Of a stretch of DNA of 64,000 bases, positions 44,340 to 56,630 are shown piece by piece. The notes beneath the pieces were generated by a model. The model saw only the letters and a program-made list of their open reading frames with translations, did not search any database and was not told where the DNA came from. Location of the stretch: NCBI GenBank assembly GCA_009760885.1, contig CM019713.1, forward strand, positions 12,327,274-12,391,273, read 5' to 3'. The first letter of the stretch is position 1. Each line of letters begins with the position of its first letter. This DNA comes from Achatina immaculata (Eukaryota > Mollusca > Gastropoda > Stylommatophora > Achatinidae). Made by a program: the position numbers and the translations under genes.

Positions 44340-45475
44340 AATATGATCGTGATAAGTATCCAATTTCGGATTTTGTTTTGGGTATCTTTGTTTCTATGTT
44401 TTAACATTTCTTAACATTTCTTCTATTTTTATTTGTTCTTAAACCTTTCCTTCTGTTTCTGTTTCTGTTGGTTTTGGCCCTTCTATAATACTCATCGGTG
44501 TGATTTTTGTCTTATTTACTTCATCATATATCACTCGATGCTGAAGGGCCATATAGACGTCTGGAAAGGGCTCAACGGTGTGTTTCATATAACTAGTTAT
44601 TTAAGATTTCTGTGATTTCCTCCCTCCTTCTCTTGCGTGGGTAGACTCTTCCTCTGCTGCCTGCAGATCTTAATGTCAAATGTTTTCTTAGTATACTCTC
44701 ATGTGGTAAATTTGTGACAAGGCCAAACCATTTGACATGGTGTTCCTGGATATAGTGTAACACTTGCGTTACTTCAACTTTTACCATTATCGTGTCATTT
44801 CTTATTTAGTCTCTTCTTACCATATTTAGTATTCTCCTTAAACATCTCAATTCTGTCGTGATGATTATCCTTCTTCTGTGCCAGTTAGTGTCAATTTGCT
44901 GTAGATATGTTTTTACATTTTCGACTTCTAAATAGTAATTAGTCTTGCACACACTGTTCATCTATAGCTTCCTACATTTTCGTTTACTCATTCCATCCCT
45001 CTTGTTAAATGTTATTTTTCTAAATAATATCAAGTAAACACAATTTGTGGGAGTGATATCCTACTAAATTAGATAAATATATGGTCTATTTAATTATGAT
45101 GTTTCTTGTCACAAGACTGTTCTATATGAAATGAAATGCGAAGTGGAATTATAGCTCTGAAAAACTGCATGAAACTTTCAGAGTGGAATTTATTGTTCAT
45201 CATGAGTGAAATATTTATATACTAGTTATATACGATTATTGTTCATCATAAGTGAAATACAAGTATTTATATACGATTTAATTTATTGTTCATGCTTGAC
45301 TAGTGTAACTTTGTTACGTTACATAATTTCTGTCAAGTTGTTCACTTCGTGAAACCAGAGCCAACAGGTAAGACACTTTAAACAAGACTCCCTAGTTTTT
45401 TAATGTATTTCTGTTTACATTTTGTGCTGCTCATCTTCATTGTAAAGAATAACACACCGCTATACCACCTTGACT
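44340..45475 (-). mobile_element. Shared block with RTE-like LINE 3' end
   Basis: 44535-44850 is the 3' end of an RTE-like LINE (VEVTQVLHYIQEHHVKWFGL on the minus strand), a sister of 26330-26696 and 52455-52790. 44885-45300 matches 28033-28350. No modular retroposon interrupts this copy. Confidence 0.7.
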
Positions 45476-45479
45476 TGGA

Positions 45480-45668
45480 CATCTTAAGGAAAATGAAATC
45501 GGGCAGGCCATTAGGAACATGGAGACACACAATACAGGAAGAATTAAAGGAAGCGAGAAAGACTTGGTTTGAAGTATCACTGCGTGTTCAAGATAGGAAT
45601 GGCTGGGGAACTTATCTTGATGTATTATGTTTCATCTGGAGTACAGAGGACTGATGATGATGAATCTT
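45480..45668 (+). mobile_element. LINE 3' end with TGA-repeat tail
   Basis: Codes for RMKSGRPLGTWRHTIQEELK, then NGWGTYLDVLCFIWSTED and a stop, followed by TGATGATGATGA. A typical C-terminus of an RTE-like LINE. A similar end is at 53385-53505. Confidence 0.75.
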
Positions 45669-45689
45669 CATTCTCCAGATTGTTGCTTC

Positions 45690-46000
45690 TGATCTTATTA
45701 TTCCCCAACCAGTTTCATTTATCTTTTCATGAAAACCTTCCTTTCCTGTCATGTATCCCTGAGTATCACGTCTTCATATTTTGGCGTCAAATTCCCAGGT
45801 AAATTCGACATGTCATATATCGAGGTCTTCTCGTTAATTCTGTCTAGATCATTGTAACATTTTTCCTAGGTATCATCATACTTATCCTCTGTTGGTCAGC
45901 AAGCGTTGATCATCTTCATGATCTTACAGACAGGAATAGTCAAACATTTAAGAATAAAGCGCCCTCAAGCACATCCGAGTCAGCTCTCTTGTCTCAGATG
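45690..46000 (-). mobile_element. LINE endonuclease fragment
   Basis: Sister of 53550-53852, which on the minus strand reads YDDAKESFYNDLDRINDKTP and ILGDFDAQNEDM (the endonuclease GDFN-type motif). This copy is more decayed. Confidence 0.55.
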
Positions 46001-46046
46001 TGTGAAGGCATACCATTTCTCATTACTGAGACTGCTTTATTCGGCT

Positions 46047-47395
46047 ATGTCATGGATCAGTCCAAGAAATTATTAGAATTTTTCGGCCATCGCCACTATC
46101 CAGAAAATCCACTTCAAAGCACTTAACAGTATCAAAAAAAAAGTGAGCACCGAAGAGGCATTTCAGAAAAAAAAACATGTTACCCCATCCGACACAGTTA
46201 CATTCATACACTCATTCATTTGCATGTCCCTTTGGGAACTTTGTCCCCCCACCCCCCAACAGCACTCCCGTAGGCCTCTCGGTTGTGAACAAGATGGCCT
46301 GCTGCTGATGTATCCATTTGTAGATTATCAACAATGTCTTGCAGCCATCTTCGCCTTGGTCTTCCCCTCTTTCTTTTCCCCATTATGTACCTTCCAAGAC
46401 GGTGTTCTCTAAATTATCATGACGTTTAGTGTATCAAAAATATTTAAGTTTTCTTTGTTTAATCTTCTTTACTAGCCAGCCTTCTTTAATATTAAGCTCT
46501 TGCAGTATAGATATATTTGTTCTTTTTTGTGTCCATGATATTTGAAGAACTCTTCTGTAGTATTTACATTCGAAGCCATTTATGTGTTTCTCAGCTGTTT
46601 TGTTAAGTGTCCAGGTCTCACAGTCATATGTTGCGATAAGAAAGATGCATGCCCTTAAAAATCTTATTTTTGTACTTCTGTCTGTTACTCTTCACATATT
46701 CATTAGTTGTTTTACTTTCTGAAGAGCAATAGATGTCTTCCTTTTAATTTCCCTCATTGTATCTCCATTATTAGTTAGTAATGATCCAAGATATTCAAAA
46801 CTCTCCACTTCTTCCTGTTTTCCTCAGTAGATTGATTATGATGTTTATGAAGTATGTATTGATTATGAAGTACATTAGTACTTCCTTTTCATCCAATAGA
46901 TCAGATCTTTAAGAAAATTCTTTATCGCTATCTTCCATTAATCCAACTCGGCCCCAATGCGAGCAATTTCGTCTCTGTTCTACCCCTTATTAGTATAGAA
47001 ACGGGAACCAAATCTTAAGTACATTGTCGTCCGTAGCCACCTGAAGCAGACCCTTGCATATGTTGGCACCAGAAAATGTAACCATCCTCTCTGTGTTACC
47101 TTCCCTGTAGTCTAATAAATGAAAACGATCCTTTCCCAAAAACTATCCTAACTTTCCGTGAGGGATTCACATGCGAGTCCCGTAATATGATATATGCCAT
47201 TGTGTGTAAAAGATTAATGTAGTCTCAAATTATGTGACCACGTGTAGAAACGTCTGTATGATATCACCCAGCATGCTTCGAAACAAGTCCCCAATCATTT
47301 AAATGACCCCAACCACAGAGCAAAATCTGATTTTCTGGTAACAGCCATCAAATAGTGTCACGCTGATTTCAGAAGCACCCTAGCGCTTGAGAAAT
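46047..47395 (+). mobile_element. Penelope-like fragment, interrupted by a LINE
   Basis: 46047-46200 and 46880-47395 are consecutive parts of the Penelope C-terminal coding region (compare 34325-34990), heavily mutated. The gap is filled by a family 1 LINE (46201-46830) and about 50 bases of other sequence. The right end is cut by a modular retroposon at 47397. Confidence 0.75.
46201..46830 (-). mobile_element. LINE family 1 fragment nested in Penelope
   Basis: Plus strand starts ATTCATACACTCATTCATTTG (tail complement), then family 1 C-terminal coding sequence back to the YLGSLLTNNGDT region. A possible 6-base TACATT duplication flanks it (about 46199 and 46871). Confidence 0.75.
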
Positions 47396-47396
47396 G

Positions 47397-48726
47397 CTTC
47401 TTCTTCGTTCACTTCTACCACCAAGACCGCCCTGTGATCCTACTGAATTTACGCCTGTGGTCCTCGTTAAGTCCCGTGGTCCTCCTGTGGTCTCCGAAAG
47501 GATCACACGAGATCCCCGAGAGGACCACATGAGGTTCAGAGTATCTCAGTGCATGAGCCTGAAATTCTTGGTGGATCTCAGAAGCGGGATTGCGTGACAA
47601 CGTGGTTTTCGTTGCACCAGTTTAGTCTAGGGTTGGACATTCTCACCGGAAGACCTCGACGTGTTTAGAATATCAGCATATCCTCGCTGGGTGAGAAGTG
47701 GTAGCCCACCCAGAGTTGGACTTTCTCACTGAAAAACCTCGACGTATTTTGAGATAACCGTGTATCACCGCCGGATGAGAGGTGGTTGCCCATCCAGTCC
47801 AGTGTTGAACTTTCTCACCGGAAAACCTCAGCGTGATTAGGATATGCATACATCCCCGCCGGGTGAGAGGTGGTTGCCTATTTAGACTGCCCTGGTCCAG
47901 TGTCTCCGACTTCAGCATTTTGTGGTCGTGGCCGCTACTTTTCCTAGTTGTGACCAGGATGAAGATTTTGTCCAGGAGGACGAATCCTCGCCACTAGTGA
48001 CTTCCACCCCAGGTTGAGCCGGTTTAGGCATATTATCCCGGTTTTGGGTGTGTTTGGGACGTGACCGACCTCTAGAGCAGAGGTACTGTGACATGCGTAG
48101 CCTTCAAGTTTCACCCCTGGTATAAGGCGGTTTAGGCATATTTCACAAGTATGGGTGTATATCGGGCGAGACCTACCTCTAGTGCGAAGGTGGTGTGACA
48201 AGCCTGGCCATCAAGTTTCACCTCTGGTTTGTGCCGGTTTAGGCATATTTCACCAGTGTAGGTGTATTTCGGACGTGGCCGGCCTCTAGAGCAGAGCCGC
48301 CGTGGTATGTGTAGCTCTCGCAGCGATACTACTGGACATACCGATTAAATTTCTCTTTATCTTTTCCTTCACCTTTTCACATCGGCACCACACAACAACC
48401 TTTATTTCTTTTCCGCATGTTCTTCCTTGATCGGGAGGAGCTTCACTCCATGCACGGCATTCGAAGAGTCTCGCCAGCAGTGTCTTAACCTCTGGGTTAA
48501 GCCGGTTCATGCATTTTCACCCGATATGACTGCACTCATGACGTGGCAGACCTCTAGACCAGAGGTGCCTTGATTTGACTGTTTGCTTCGTCGTCTTCTG
48601 TGATCGCCTTATCCTTTCTACCACTTTTTCCACAGTGGTGCCGCGCGGCAACCCCTTTTTACCTTTCTTCATTGGCCGGGAGGAGCACCGCTTCACGCAC
48701 GGCAGCTGAAGAATCTCGCCAGCAGC
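47397..48726 (-). mobile_element. Modular retroposon, complete copy 3
   Basis: Same module order as copy 1: unique 3' part, three M modules (47630-47900), three N (48000-48300), H, N, H. GAA tail at the left (plus strand CTTCTTCTTC), head end CGCCAGCAGC at 48717-48726. It sits in a Penelope fragment. No flanking duplication is clear. Confidence 0.8.
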
Positions 48727-48794
48727 GGTAGATGAGCTACCAAACATGCCACTCATCTACTCTAAATGCTTGGTTTTCAGGCGCCAGATATTCG

Positions 48795-49035
48795 CTAGTA
48801 GTAGTAGTAGTAATTGTATTTGTAGTAGTAGTAGTACCAGTAGTAGTAATACTGACAGTGGTAGTAGCTGTAGAAGTATTAGTAGCAGTATTAGTAGTAA
48901 TAGTAGTAGTACTAGCAGCAGTAGTAGTAGCTGTAGTAGATGTATTTATAAAGGAACACAGCTCAACAGACAAGTACTTTACCACACAAAAGAAAGGCTG
49001 TCAAACCTACAGGTACAATGAGAAATTGGTATTTT
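48795..49035. repeat. (TAG)n microsatellite with conserved flank
   Basis: TAG/TAC trinucleotide run followed by TTTATAAAGGAACACAGCTC. The same flank and run occur inverted at 51485-51900, so the two face each other across 2.5 kb. Confidence 0.75.
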
Positions 49036-49535
49036 AATAAAATAAATTAAATATAAATATAAAGGATATAAGATAAGTCATTTTCAAGGTTTAACAATTC
49101 TTTTGGGTGTGGTTGATTATGTATTTCTTGGAAGTGTTCAGCCCATCTTTGCTTTTGGTCTTTACATGATGTTAATAGGGTTCCAGTTTTGCTAAGGATT
49201 GGTCTTTCTTTAGATGTAATAGTACCTGTTAGCCTCTTTTGTATGTTATATAAAGTTCTGCTGTCTCCTGTTTTTGCTGCTTTTTCTGCCTCTTTCGCCA
49301 TATTGTCTTTTATCCCTACTAGCTGAACTTTTTTTACTTTCTTTTCTATATCTTTGTATGTTGCTTTCGCCAGATCTTTTCTAAGTTCTATCTTTACATT
49401 CAACATGTCTAATTTGGCTGCTCGTCTTTCTTGTATGTACTTCCATGTGTTTTCTGATATCCATGCTTTTCTATTTTTTTTTTTCAGTCTAGCACTTGCT
49501 TTTGCTACTGTGATTATGGCTGTGCTGTACGAATT

Positions 49536-49958
49536 CTATAATTCATCTATACCTATCTCCTCTACTTCACTGGGTGTTGTGGAATGATTGGCAAGTTCCT
49601 GATTGAAGTTACTGTTAGTATTCTCTTCTTGTAGGCTGTGGCTGTTTATATTTCTGTTTATTGATTTCTTGTGTTGGCTTTTCAGTTTTAGTTTTATTTT
49701 CCCTATACAGAGACTGTGATCTCTGTTAACATCTGCTCCCCTGTAATCCCTTACATCCATCAGAGATGTTCTGTATTGTTTTCTAATACAAAAATGATCT
49801 ATCTGGTTTCTAGTTCTATTATCTGGAGATATCCACGTCGTTTTATGTATCTCTTTGTGTGGAAATATTGTGTCTCCAATGACCATGCCCTCTGTTAGAC
49901 ACATTTCAGTTAATCTTTCTCCGTTCTGATTAACCATGTCAGTTCCTTCTTTTCCCAT
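49536..49958 (-). pseudogene. LINE endonuclease, C-terminal half
   Basis: 140 codons: ERLTEMCLTEGMVIGDTIF, then TWISPDNRTRNQIDHFCI and GADVNRDHSLCIGKIKLK. The last has Arg where Ser precedes Asp-His in active enzymes, so the catalytic SDH is altered. Continues from 49962 after a one-codon break. Confidence 0.8.
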
Positions 49959-49961
49959 TAC

Positions 49962-50405
49962 TTATTCAACGTCGGTGTTATCTTTCCCTACCTTAGCGTT
50001 GAAGTCCCCTATAGCAATTAGGATTTCGTGTTTAGGGACTTTTTTGATGATTTGTTGTAGCTGGTGATAGAAGTCGTCTTTCACCTCATCATCTGCATCG
50101 TTCGTGGGTGCATAACACTGTATTATTGTCAGTCTTCCATGCCTTAGGTTGTATCGTGCTCTTTTTATACGACTATTCACCGGTTCGCATTCTACAAGGC
50201 TCTTTGCTGCTACATTTGACATAATAATACCTACCCCCTCCTGGTGTTTCCCATCCTCTCTGCCTGAATGTATTATTAACTTACCGTTTTCCTCCGATCT
50301 TTTACCTGCTTCTGGCCATCGCATTTCATTGATGCACAGTACATCTAGGTGGTATCTCTCCATTTCTTTGATGAGCTGAGTAGTTTTTTTTTTTGGTGTT
50401 GCCAT
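49962..50405 (-). pseudogene. LINE endonuclease, N-terminal half
   Basis: 147 codons: MATPKKKTTQLIKEMERY at the start, then LDVLCINEMRW (metal-binding Glu), IIQCYAPTND and [13 protein letters not shown] (catalytic Asp-Phe-Asn). The usual FWNVRTM precedes it, interrupted by a stop at the expected Arg. The frame closes at a stop after GKDNTDVE; the rest follows after 49958. Confidence 0.8.
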
Positions 50406-50654
50406 CGTTCATACATTCCAGAACCCAATCTTTGTCACATGTTTGGGGCCGACGAATGAGCTCTTCAGAGTTGGCATCCCTGATGCTCGGTTGGTTTCTC
50501 TGCGAGTTTCCGTAACGATATCTTTTTTTTCCCATCTGGAGTCGCCTCTAGATAGGTCCCAAGATAAGGTTATTAGCCTTATGCCAAACTCCCGGTACAG
50601 GATATGTGACAGATCAAGTGGAATTTCGCTGATTTCTGCATGCCGGCGAGAGCG

Positions 50655-51485
50655 TTAAAAAAAGTCCGCCATCTTGCGCGTCACACCGGAAGTGTAACAT
50701 GGTCACAGAGAAATCAAGAGAATAAGGAAGTTTGTGGAGTGACAGCGGATTTTTCTTTTGAAATTAGTACTGATGTACTTTTCTTTTGCTTTGCTTGAAT
50801 GACTCTCTGAAATACAGGTTTTCTCAATTCAACATTCGGGACGTGATACACGTTTAATGCAAAATTAAACACTTTACAAAGATTCGCGGGAGTTTAACGT
50901 TGGTGCGAAATTCTTCTCTTACTTTATTAGCGGCGAGATTTAACCTTTACAAAATTCTCACACGCTGAACCAAAGTCAAAACTAGCAGAGTCTCGTCCAT
51001 CATCATCAACCGAGCATCATCATCCTACTCGCCCGATTATCCTCCAACCGATTTCGCTGGTTGGTTTTTACTAGTTATTTGGTAATATAAACCGGTTACG
51101 GTAAACGACGACTTCCAAAACGTTCGGCTTTTCCTTTTTTTTATTGTTAATTTACCTGTAATTGCATTTAACACGAGCACTGTGATCACATTGACCAAGT
51201 TAGAACAAACATTGATGAGGGAGTCCTGGCATGACTGATTAAAGGTCGCTGTTTTAAAATGAATTTATAACTGTGTTTCGAAGACAGTTATAGGAGACTT
51301 AGAGTTTCGTTCTCTTATTTCTAACCGGTATTATGTGTTTCGCAGATACAACGGAGTCATCTTTCCTTATTATTTTCAGATGGCGTCATGTCTCTGAGTG
51401 GTTGATTTCTTTTCATTTTGTTGCAGTTTAACTGCACAAGTTATGTGTCCACGTGTGGGAGATTTAAAATACCTGTCTCTCATTG
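50655..51485. other. No gene seen
   Basis: No open frame of note, no recognised repeat. It lies between the LINE endonuclease fragment and the second microsatellite block. Confidence 0.4.
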
Positions 51486-51688
51486 TAACTGCAGGTTTTA
51501 ACAGCCTATCCTCAGTGTGGTAATGTACTTGCCTGTTGAGCTGTTTTCCTTTATAAACACAAATACTACAGCTACTACTGCTGCTGCTAGTACTAATACT
51601 ATTACTACTATTACTGCTACTAATGCTTCTACAGCTACTATCACTGTTAGTATTACTGCTACTACTGCTACTACTGCTACTACTACTG

Positions 51689-51724
<36 letters not shown>

Positions 51725-52005
51725 TTACCACTACTATACTATTACTACAACTACTACCACTACTAATATTACTACTACTATTACTACTGCTACTACTACT
51801 ACCACTACTACTACTACTACTACTACCACTACTACTACTACTACTACTACCACTACTACTACTACTATTACTACTACTACTACTACTACTACTACTACCG
51901 CTAATGCGGCTGCAACTGCTTTTTCTGTCACCGCCACGGTTGATACTACCACTACTACTACGTCTGGTACTACTACTAATATTGAGTATAGCAACATTGA
52001 AAGAG
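51485..52005. repeat. (CTA)n microsatellite with conserved flank
   Basis: Inverted relative of 48795-49035 on its left side and sister of 25475-25865 on its right side. Long poly-Ser, poly-Val and poly-Leu frames in it are artefacts. Confidence 0.9.
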
Positions 52006-52239
52006 TGACGCAACTCTCTATTAATGATTACCCCACAGTCATATCTCATGCACTGAGATGTGCTCTGGTATTTCAGCTCTACACAAAACTGTCTTGTCTT
52101 GTTCGTTGCGTGATGTGCTTACACTGGGACTTTCTGATGCATGACTGTTTCTGTAAGGTCTCTGCACTGTTGTCTATATCTATCTTGACATCTTTCTCTT
52201 ATTGACAGCTGCTAGACTTGTCTCATTTAACACGTATCC

Positions 52240-53290
52240 TCATTTGTCCTACTTTCAGACGTTATTTTGTTACGGTTTTAAATATGACAGTGATAAGTAT
52301 CCAATCTCGGCTTATGTTTCGTCATATCTCTGTTTCTAGATTTAAACATTTATTCGGTTTTTATCTGTTGCTAAAACTTTTCCTTCTGTGCCTGTTGATT
52401 TTAGCCCTTCTATATTACTAACCTGATCTGATTTATGTCTTGTTTCCCGCCTCATATGTACTGAGGAGGCATATAGACGTCTGGAAAGGGTTCAGCTGTG
52501 TGCTTCACATAATGGGGGCAGTTAAGGGCTCTGTAATTTCCTCCTTCAATCTTTTGCCTATGTGGACTCCTCCTTTGTTGCCTACAGATCTTAGTGTCAA
52601 TGTTCTCTTAATATACTCTGCTGCGGTAACTCTGTGACAAGGCCAAATCATTTGACTTGATGTTTCTGGATTCAATGTAATACTTGCGGTACTCTTACTT
52701 TTTTCATGATGGTGTCATTTCTAATTTGGTCTCTTCGTATCATATTTAGTGTTCTCCTTAAACATTTCATTTCTATCGTGATGATTTTCCTTTTTTTTTT
52801 TTTTGCCTGTAAGTTGTAATTTGCTGTAGATGTGCCTTTCAAATTTTCGGCTTCTAAATAGTAATCAGTCCTGCAAACACTGTTCCTCTATAACTTCTGA
52901 TTGTTTCGTTTACTCATTGCATCCCACTTGTTAAATCTTAAATTTCTAAATAAAATCCATTAGGCTCAGTTTTTGGGGGTGATATCCTACTAAATTAAGC
53001 AAATATATGATCTTTTGATTATGATGTTTTTTGTCTCAAGACTGTCCTATATGAAGTGCTACGGGGAATCATTTACCTGAAAAACTGGAAGAAACTTTCA
53101 CAGTATTGTTTTGTTGTTCATCTTGAATGAAATATTTATATACGATTTGTATACGATTATTGTTCATCATGAATGAAATATTTCTATATGATGTAATTTA
53201 TTGTTCATGCTTGATTGATGTAACTTTTTTGCATTCCATACTTTCTTTCAAGCCAGTCATTCATTTCGTGATATCAGAAACAACTGATAA
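52240..53290 (-). mobile_element. Shared block with RTE-like LINE 3' end (second copy in unit 2)
   Basis: Collinear with 26140-28350 (without the retroposon) and 44320-45370. 52455-52790 holds the LINE C-terminal codons on the minus strand. Unit 2 thus has two copies of this block. Confidence 0.7.
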
Positions 53291-53384
53291 GACACCTTTA
53301 TCAAGACTTCCAAGTTTGTTAATGTCTTTCTCTTGAAAGTTTGTGCTGTTAATCTTAGTTCTAAAAAAAAAAATAAAACAAATA

Positions 53385-53900
53385 AAAAGGAAGCGAGAAA
53401 GACGTGGTTTGAAGTATCCCAGCGTGCTCAGGGTAAGATTGGCTGGTGAACCTTGGGTGATGCCTTATTTTCAACTGGGAGTACAGAGAACTGATGATGA
53501 TGAATCTTCATGCTCCAAGCTGTTGTTGTTGCTGCTGAGTTTATTATTTCCCATCAGTTATCAATTATCTTTTCATGAAATCTTTTCTTTCCTGTCTTGT
53601 GTTCTTGAGAATCATGTCTTCATTTTGGGCGTCAAAATCCCCCAGTATATTCAACATGTCATAGGTCGGGGTCTTATCGTTAATTCTGTCCAGGTCATTG
53701 TAAAAGCTTTCTTTGGCATCATCGTACTTATCCTCTGGTGGTCCGCACCCACTGATCATCTTCATGATCTTACAGATATGAACAGTCAAACATTTAAGAG
53801 TCAGTCGTCCCAGACACATCAGAGTCAGCTCTCTTTGTCCCAGATGTTTCAAGACACATCATTACTCGTTGTTGTTTGTTCAGAAAATGACTTCATTCTC
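53385..53900. mobile_element. LINE 3' end (+) and endonuclease fragment (-)
   Basis: 53385-53505 is a LINE C-terminus ending in TGATGATGATGA on the plus strand. 53550-53852 on the minus strand is an endonuclease piece with ILGDFDAQNEDM. The pair is arranged as at 45480-46000. Confidence 0.65.
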
Positions 53901-54045
53901 AGTCAGGGAATCCCCATCACTGTTTGGGGCCCCCGTTCTAGTTATCATTTCAGAATGGGTGGGGAAACCCCGTGCAGTATAGACACTACAATTTCACAAA
54001 TATTCGTAGCAATTTTTTAATAATTTTTCCTAAAAATTTAATAAG

Positions 54046-54790
54046 GGAAAAAAAGTAGGAACAGCTTTATTACTTAACGATTACAAAGTTGTGACGTTTC
54101 AACGTGATCTTTAATCATAAAAAATATACATGACGAAGAAATAGAGAGAGGAGATAAAGTATAAATTCATATGAACACTATACTGAAAAAAAGAAATAAA
54201 ATGAATAGATCACTTTGCTGTAATTTATAAAAAGCTATTTCTGGTCCGACGCTGTGTTCAGAAATGCGAATGCAGAAATGTATAGAGAATATTTAAATGG
54301 AGAATTGTGATGTGGGATAGGTGGGTGTTAACCAAGGCCCGATGAGTGGAGAAACCGTGTAGGGGATAGAGAGTGATACAGTGGTAACCTAGCCGGGAGA
54401 AGGTGAAATCGGGTGGTTATAGTTGGGGTAGAGGGTTGTAATGTGATGCTGTGAGGAGGTTTTGAACTATGCGTAACAAATGAGAAGGGAGTGGAACTTA
54501 GTGGGGAGGGATTATAATTGTAGACGAGGAGAATGTTAGGTGTATCTGAATAACGAATTCAAACCAGTTATATATTCATTTTATTGCATTGCTGAAACAT
54601 AGCATTCATGTGAATTTATACTTTATCTCATCTATCTTTTCGTCCTGTGTGTTTTGGTATGATTAGGGCTAACGCCGAAACGTCACAACTGTGTACTCTT
54701 GAAGTAATAAAGCTGTTCCTACTTTTGTCCTAGTTTATACATTTTGTTATCACAGCTTTACTGCAGTGGCTTCGTGTATAGCTGTATACT
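54046..54790. mobile_element. ORF-less Penelope-like relic, inverted tails
   Basis: 54046-54450 is the reverse complement of a Penelope 3' end (compare 35090-35590). 54590-54790 is the same end on the plus strand, with GCCGAAACGTCACAAC at 54674-54689 and GTAATAAAGCTGTTCCTACT. No coding region lies between them. Confidence 0.75.
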
Positions 54791-54834
54791 TATGGACTAA
54801 TTATTATTTATTAGAATTTTGCTCGGTGAGCGAC

Positions 54835-55190
54835 CCTACTTACATCTTACATCCTCCCTGTGCCGTTAAACGTCATATATGGCTCTCATGATAGTTCGTC
54901 ATGTTTTCATATTTTCGGCGAGCTTTTCAACCTCATCAAGGGATGTTATACCCACTAAACCGGCAGCTCTTAACAATGCCATCTTTAGAGTTTCATATGG
55001 TCTACTGCTTATTCTTCGGTCTGTTGTGTTCCACTTGATAGCTTGTTTTGGTAGTATCTGACTGTTTCTTCTCATCGTCTGACAGATATATGTCCATCTT
55101 CTTTTTCTGATTACCCATGAGATAGGTTGTTGTATGCTCATAGGTCTTACCTCTGCATTGTTCTTGAATTCGTTCCACTTTACTCCTAAG
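54835..55190 (-). mobile_element. LINE 3'-end fragment
   Basis: Minus-strand translation includes SWVIRKRRWTYICQTMRRN and AIKWNTTDRRISSRPYETLK, a relative of 25225-25440. Confidence 0.65.
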
Positions 55191-55281
55191 TACTAATTAT
55201 TTTTTTCTTGATTTCCAACTGCCAAGGGACTTTTAACGTAAGCGATAATACACACGGACGTTCGGACCCAGTAGCTAGATA

Positions 55282-55560
55282 AGGTAACAGGTAAAATTCC
55301 AGTTTCCGTGCCATATTGGGGATGTGGTGTTAGGTCCGTATTTTCAAGATCTTCGGTACATGAAAATGTGATATGGTCAGTATCATGGCCGGCCGGGTGT
55401 GCCTTCCCAGGTTTCTCTGACACCCACTCTTAGAGGTTTAGTGGACCTCGGGGTCTTTTTGATAGTGATACCAGAGAAAAAAATCTCCAGTGCTGGCACT
55501 CGAACCCGATACATCGGATTAATAGACCGAGCTCTTAACCACTCAGCCAACCAGCCCACC
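55282..55560 (-). mobile_element. tRNA-derived SINE, full length
   Basis: Minus strand: head with GGCTGAGTGGTTAAGAGC (box A) and GGGTTCGAGTGCC (box B), a body with TTTTTTCTCTGGTATCAC, then the tail CCATGATACTGACCATATCA found also in the other SINE, ending in GGAATTTTACCT. It marks the start of duplicated unit 3 (compare 30188-30330). Confidence 0.8.
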
Positions 55561-55854
55561 CGTCCACTACCTAGACATCAGGGAAATTTATTGCTTTAGA
55601 ATTCACCAGAAAACAAATTTCTGCCACTTCTTGTGGGATTAAAAACTGCACTTCAAACACTCAAGGCGAAAACCTAACCGTGGAACCACCCACTCCCTAA
55701 CACTACATCGATCCAAGCAACAATTCTTTATTTATAGTTTACTAACTTAAACAATAACACGAATACCACAGCAAATTAATCATTTTTAATTTCTTAGGAA
55801 TTTGACAAGAAACATTAAATCTTAAAAAGCGCAGTAAGTTAGTGTTAGAAATAT

Positions 55855-56630
55855 AAATAAGGTGAATATAGAAGTAAAATGTAGAAGCAATATGTAGAAG
55901 TCAGAGGTACAAGTAAAATATAGAAGTAAAATGTAGAAGTAATAAGTAGAAGTAAAATATATAAGCAATATGTAGACGTCAGATGTAGAAGTAAAATGTA
56001 GAAGCAATATATACAAATCAGGGTAGAAGTAAAATGTAGAATCAATATGTAGATGTCAAAGGTAGGAGTAAAATGCGAAGTAATATGTAGAAGTCACAGG
56101 TAGAAGTAAAATGTAGAAGTAATATGCAGAAGTAATAAGAAGAAGTACAATTTAGAAGTTAAATGTTGAAGCAATATGTAGAAGTACAATATAGAAGTAC
56201 AATGTAGAAGCAATATGTAGAAGTGAGAGGTGGAAGTAAAATATAGAAGCAATATAGAGAAGTCAGAGGTAGAAATAAAATGTAGAAGTAATATGTAGAA
56301 GTCAGAAGTAGAAGTACAATGTAGAAGTAAAATGTAGAAGTCAGAGGTAGAAGTAAAATGTAGAAGTACAATGTAGAAGCAATATGTAGAAGTCAGAGGT
56401 AGAAGTAAAATGTAAAAGTAATATGCAGAAGTAATAAGTAGAAGTAAAATGTAGAAACAATATGTAGAAGCAATATGTAGAAGTCATAGGTAGAATTAAA
56501 ATGTAGAAATATTATGTAGAAGTAATACGTAGAAGTAAAATGTAGAAATATTATGTAGAAGTAATACATAGAAGTAAAATGTAGAAGCAATATGTAGAAG
56601 TCAGAGGTAGAAGTAAAGTGTAGAAAGAAA
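55855..56630. repeat. 13-bp minisatellite, about 60 units, with 39-bp order
   Basis: Units share GTAGAAG and differ in the next six bases (TAAAAT, CAATAT, TCAGAG), often cycling in threes to give a 39-base period. Unit 2 has only 7-8 units. Periodic frames of Tyr, Leu and Thr on the minus strand follow from the 39-base period. Confidence 0.9.

Larger units (their letters stand above)
49047..50650 (-). mobile_element. LINE endonuclease half, family 1-like
   Basis: Contains the 5' leader, the whole apurinic-type endonuclease and the linker, but no reverse transcriptase. Since LINEs usually lose their 5' end, loss of the 3' half implies a later deletion or rearrangement. Confidence 0.75.

Noticed and set aside
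53343..54020. 225-codon plus-strand frame
   Set aside because: It runs through a LINE C-terminus, then antisense of a LINE endonuclease; composite by chance.
55822..56590. Periodic Tyr/Leu/Thr frames on the minus strand
   Set aside because: They follow from the 39-base period of a minisatellite; frames shift with each 13-base unit change.
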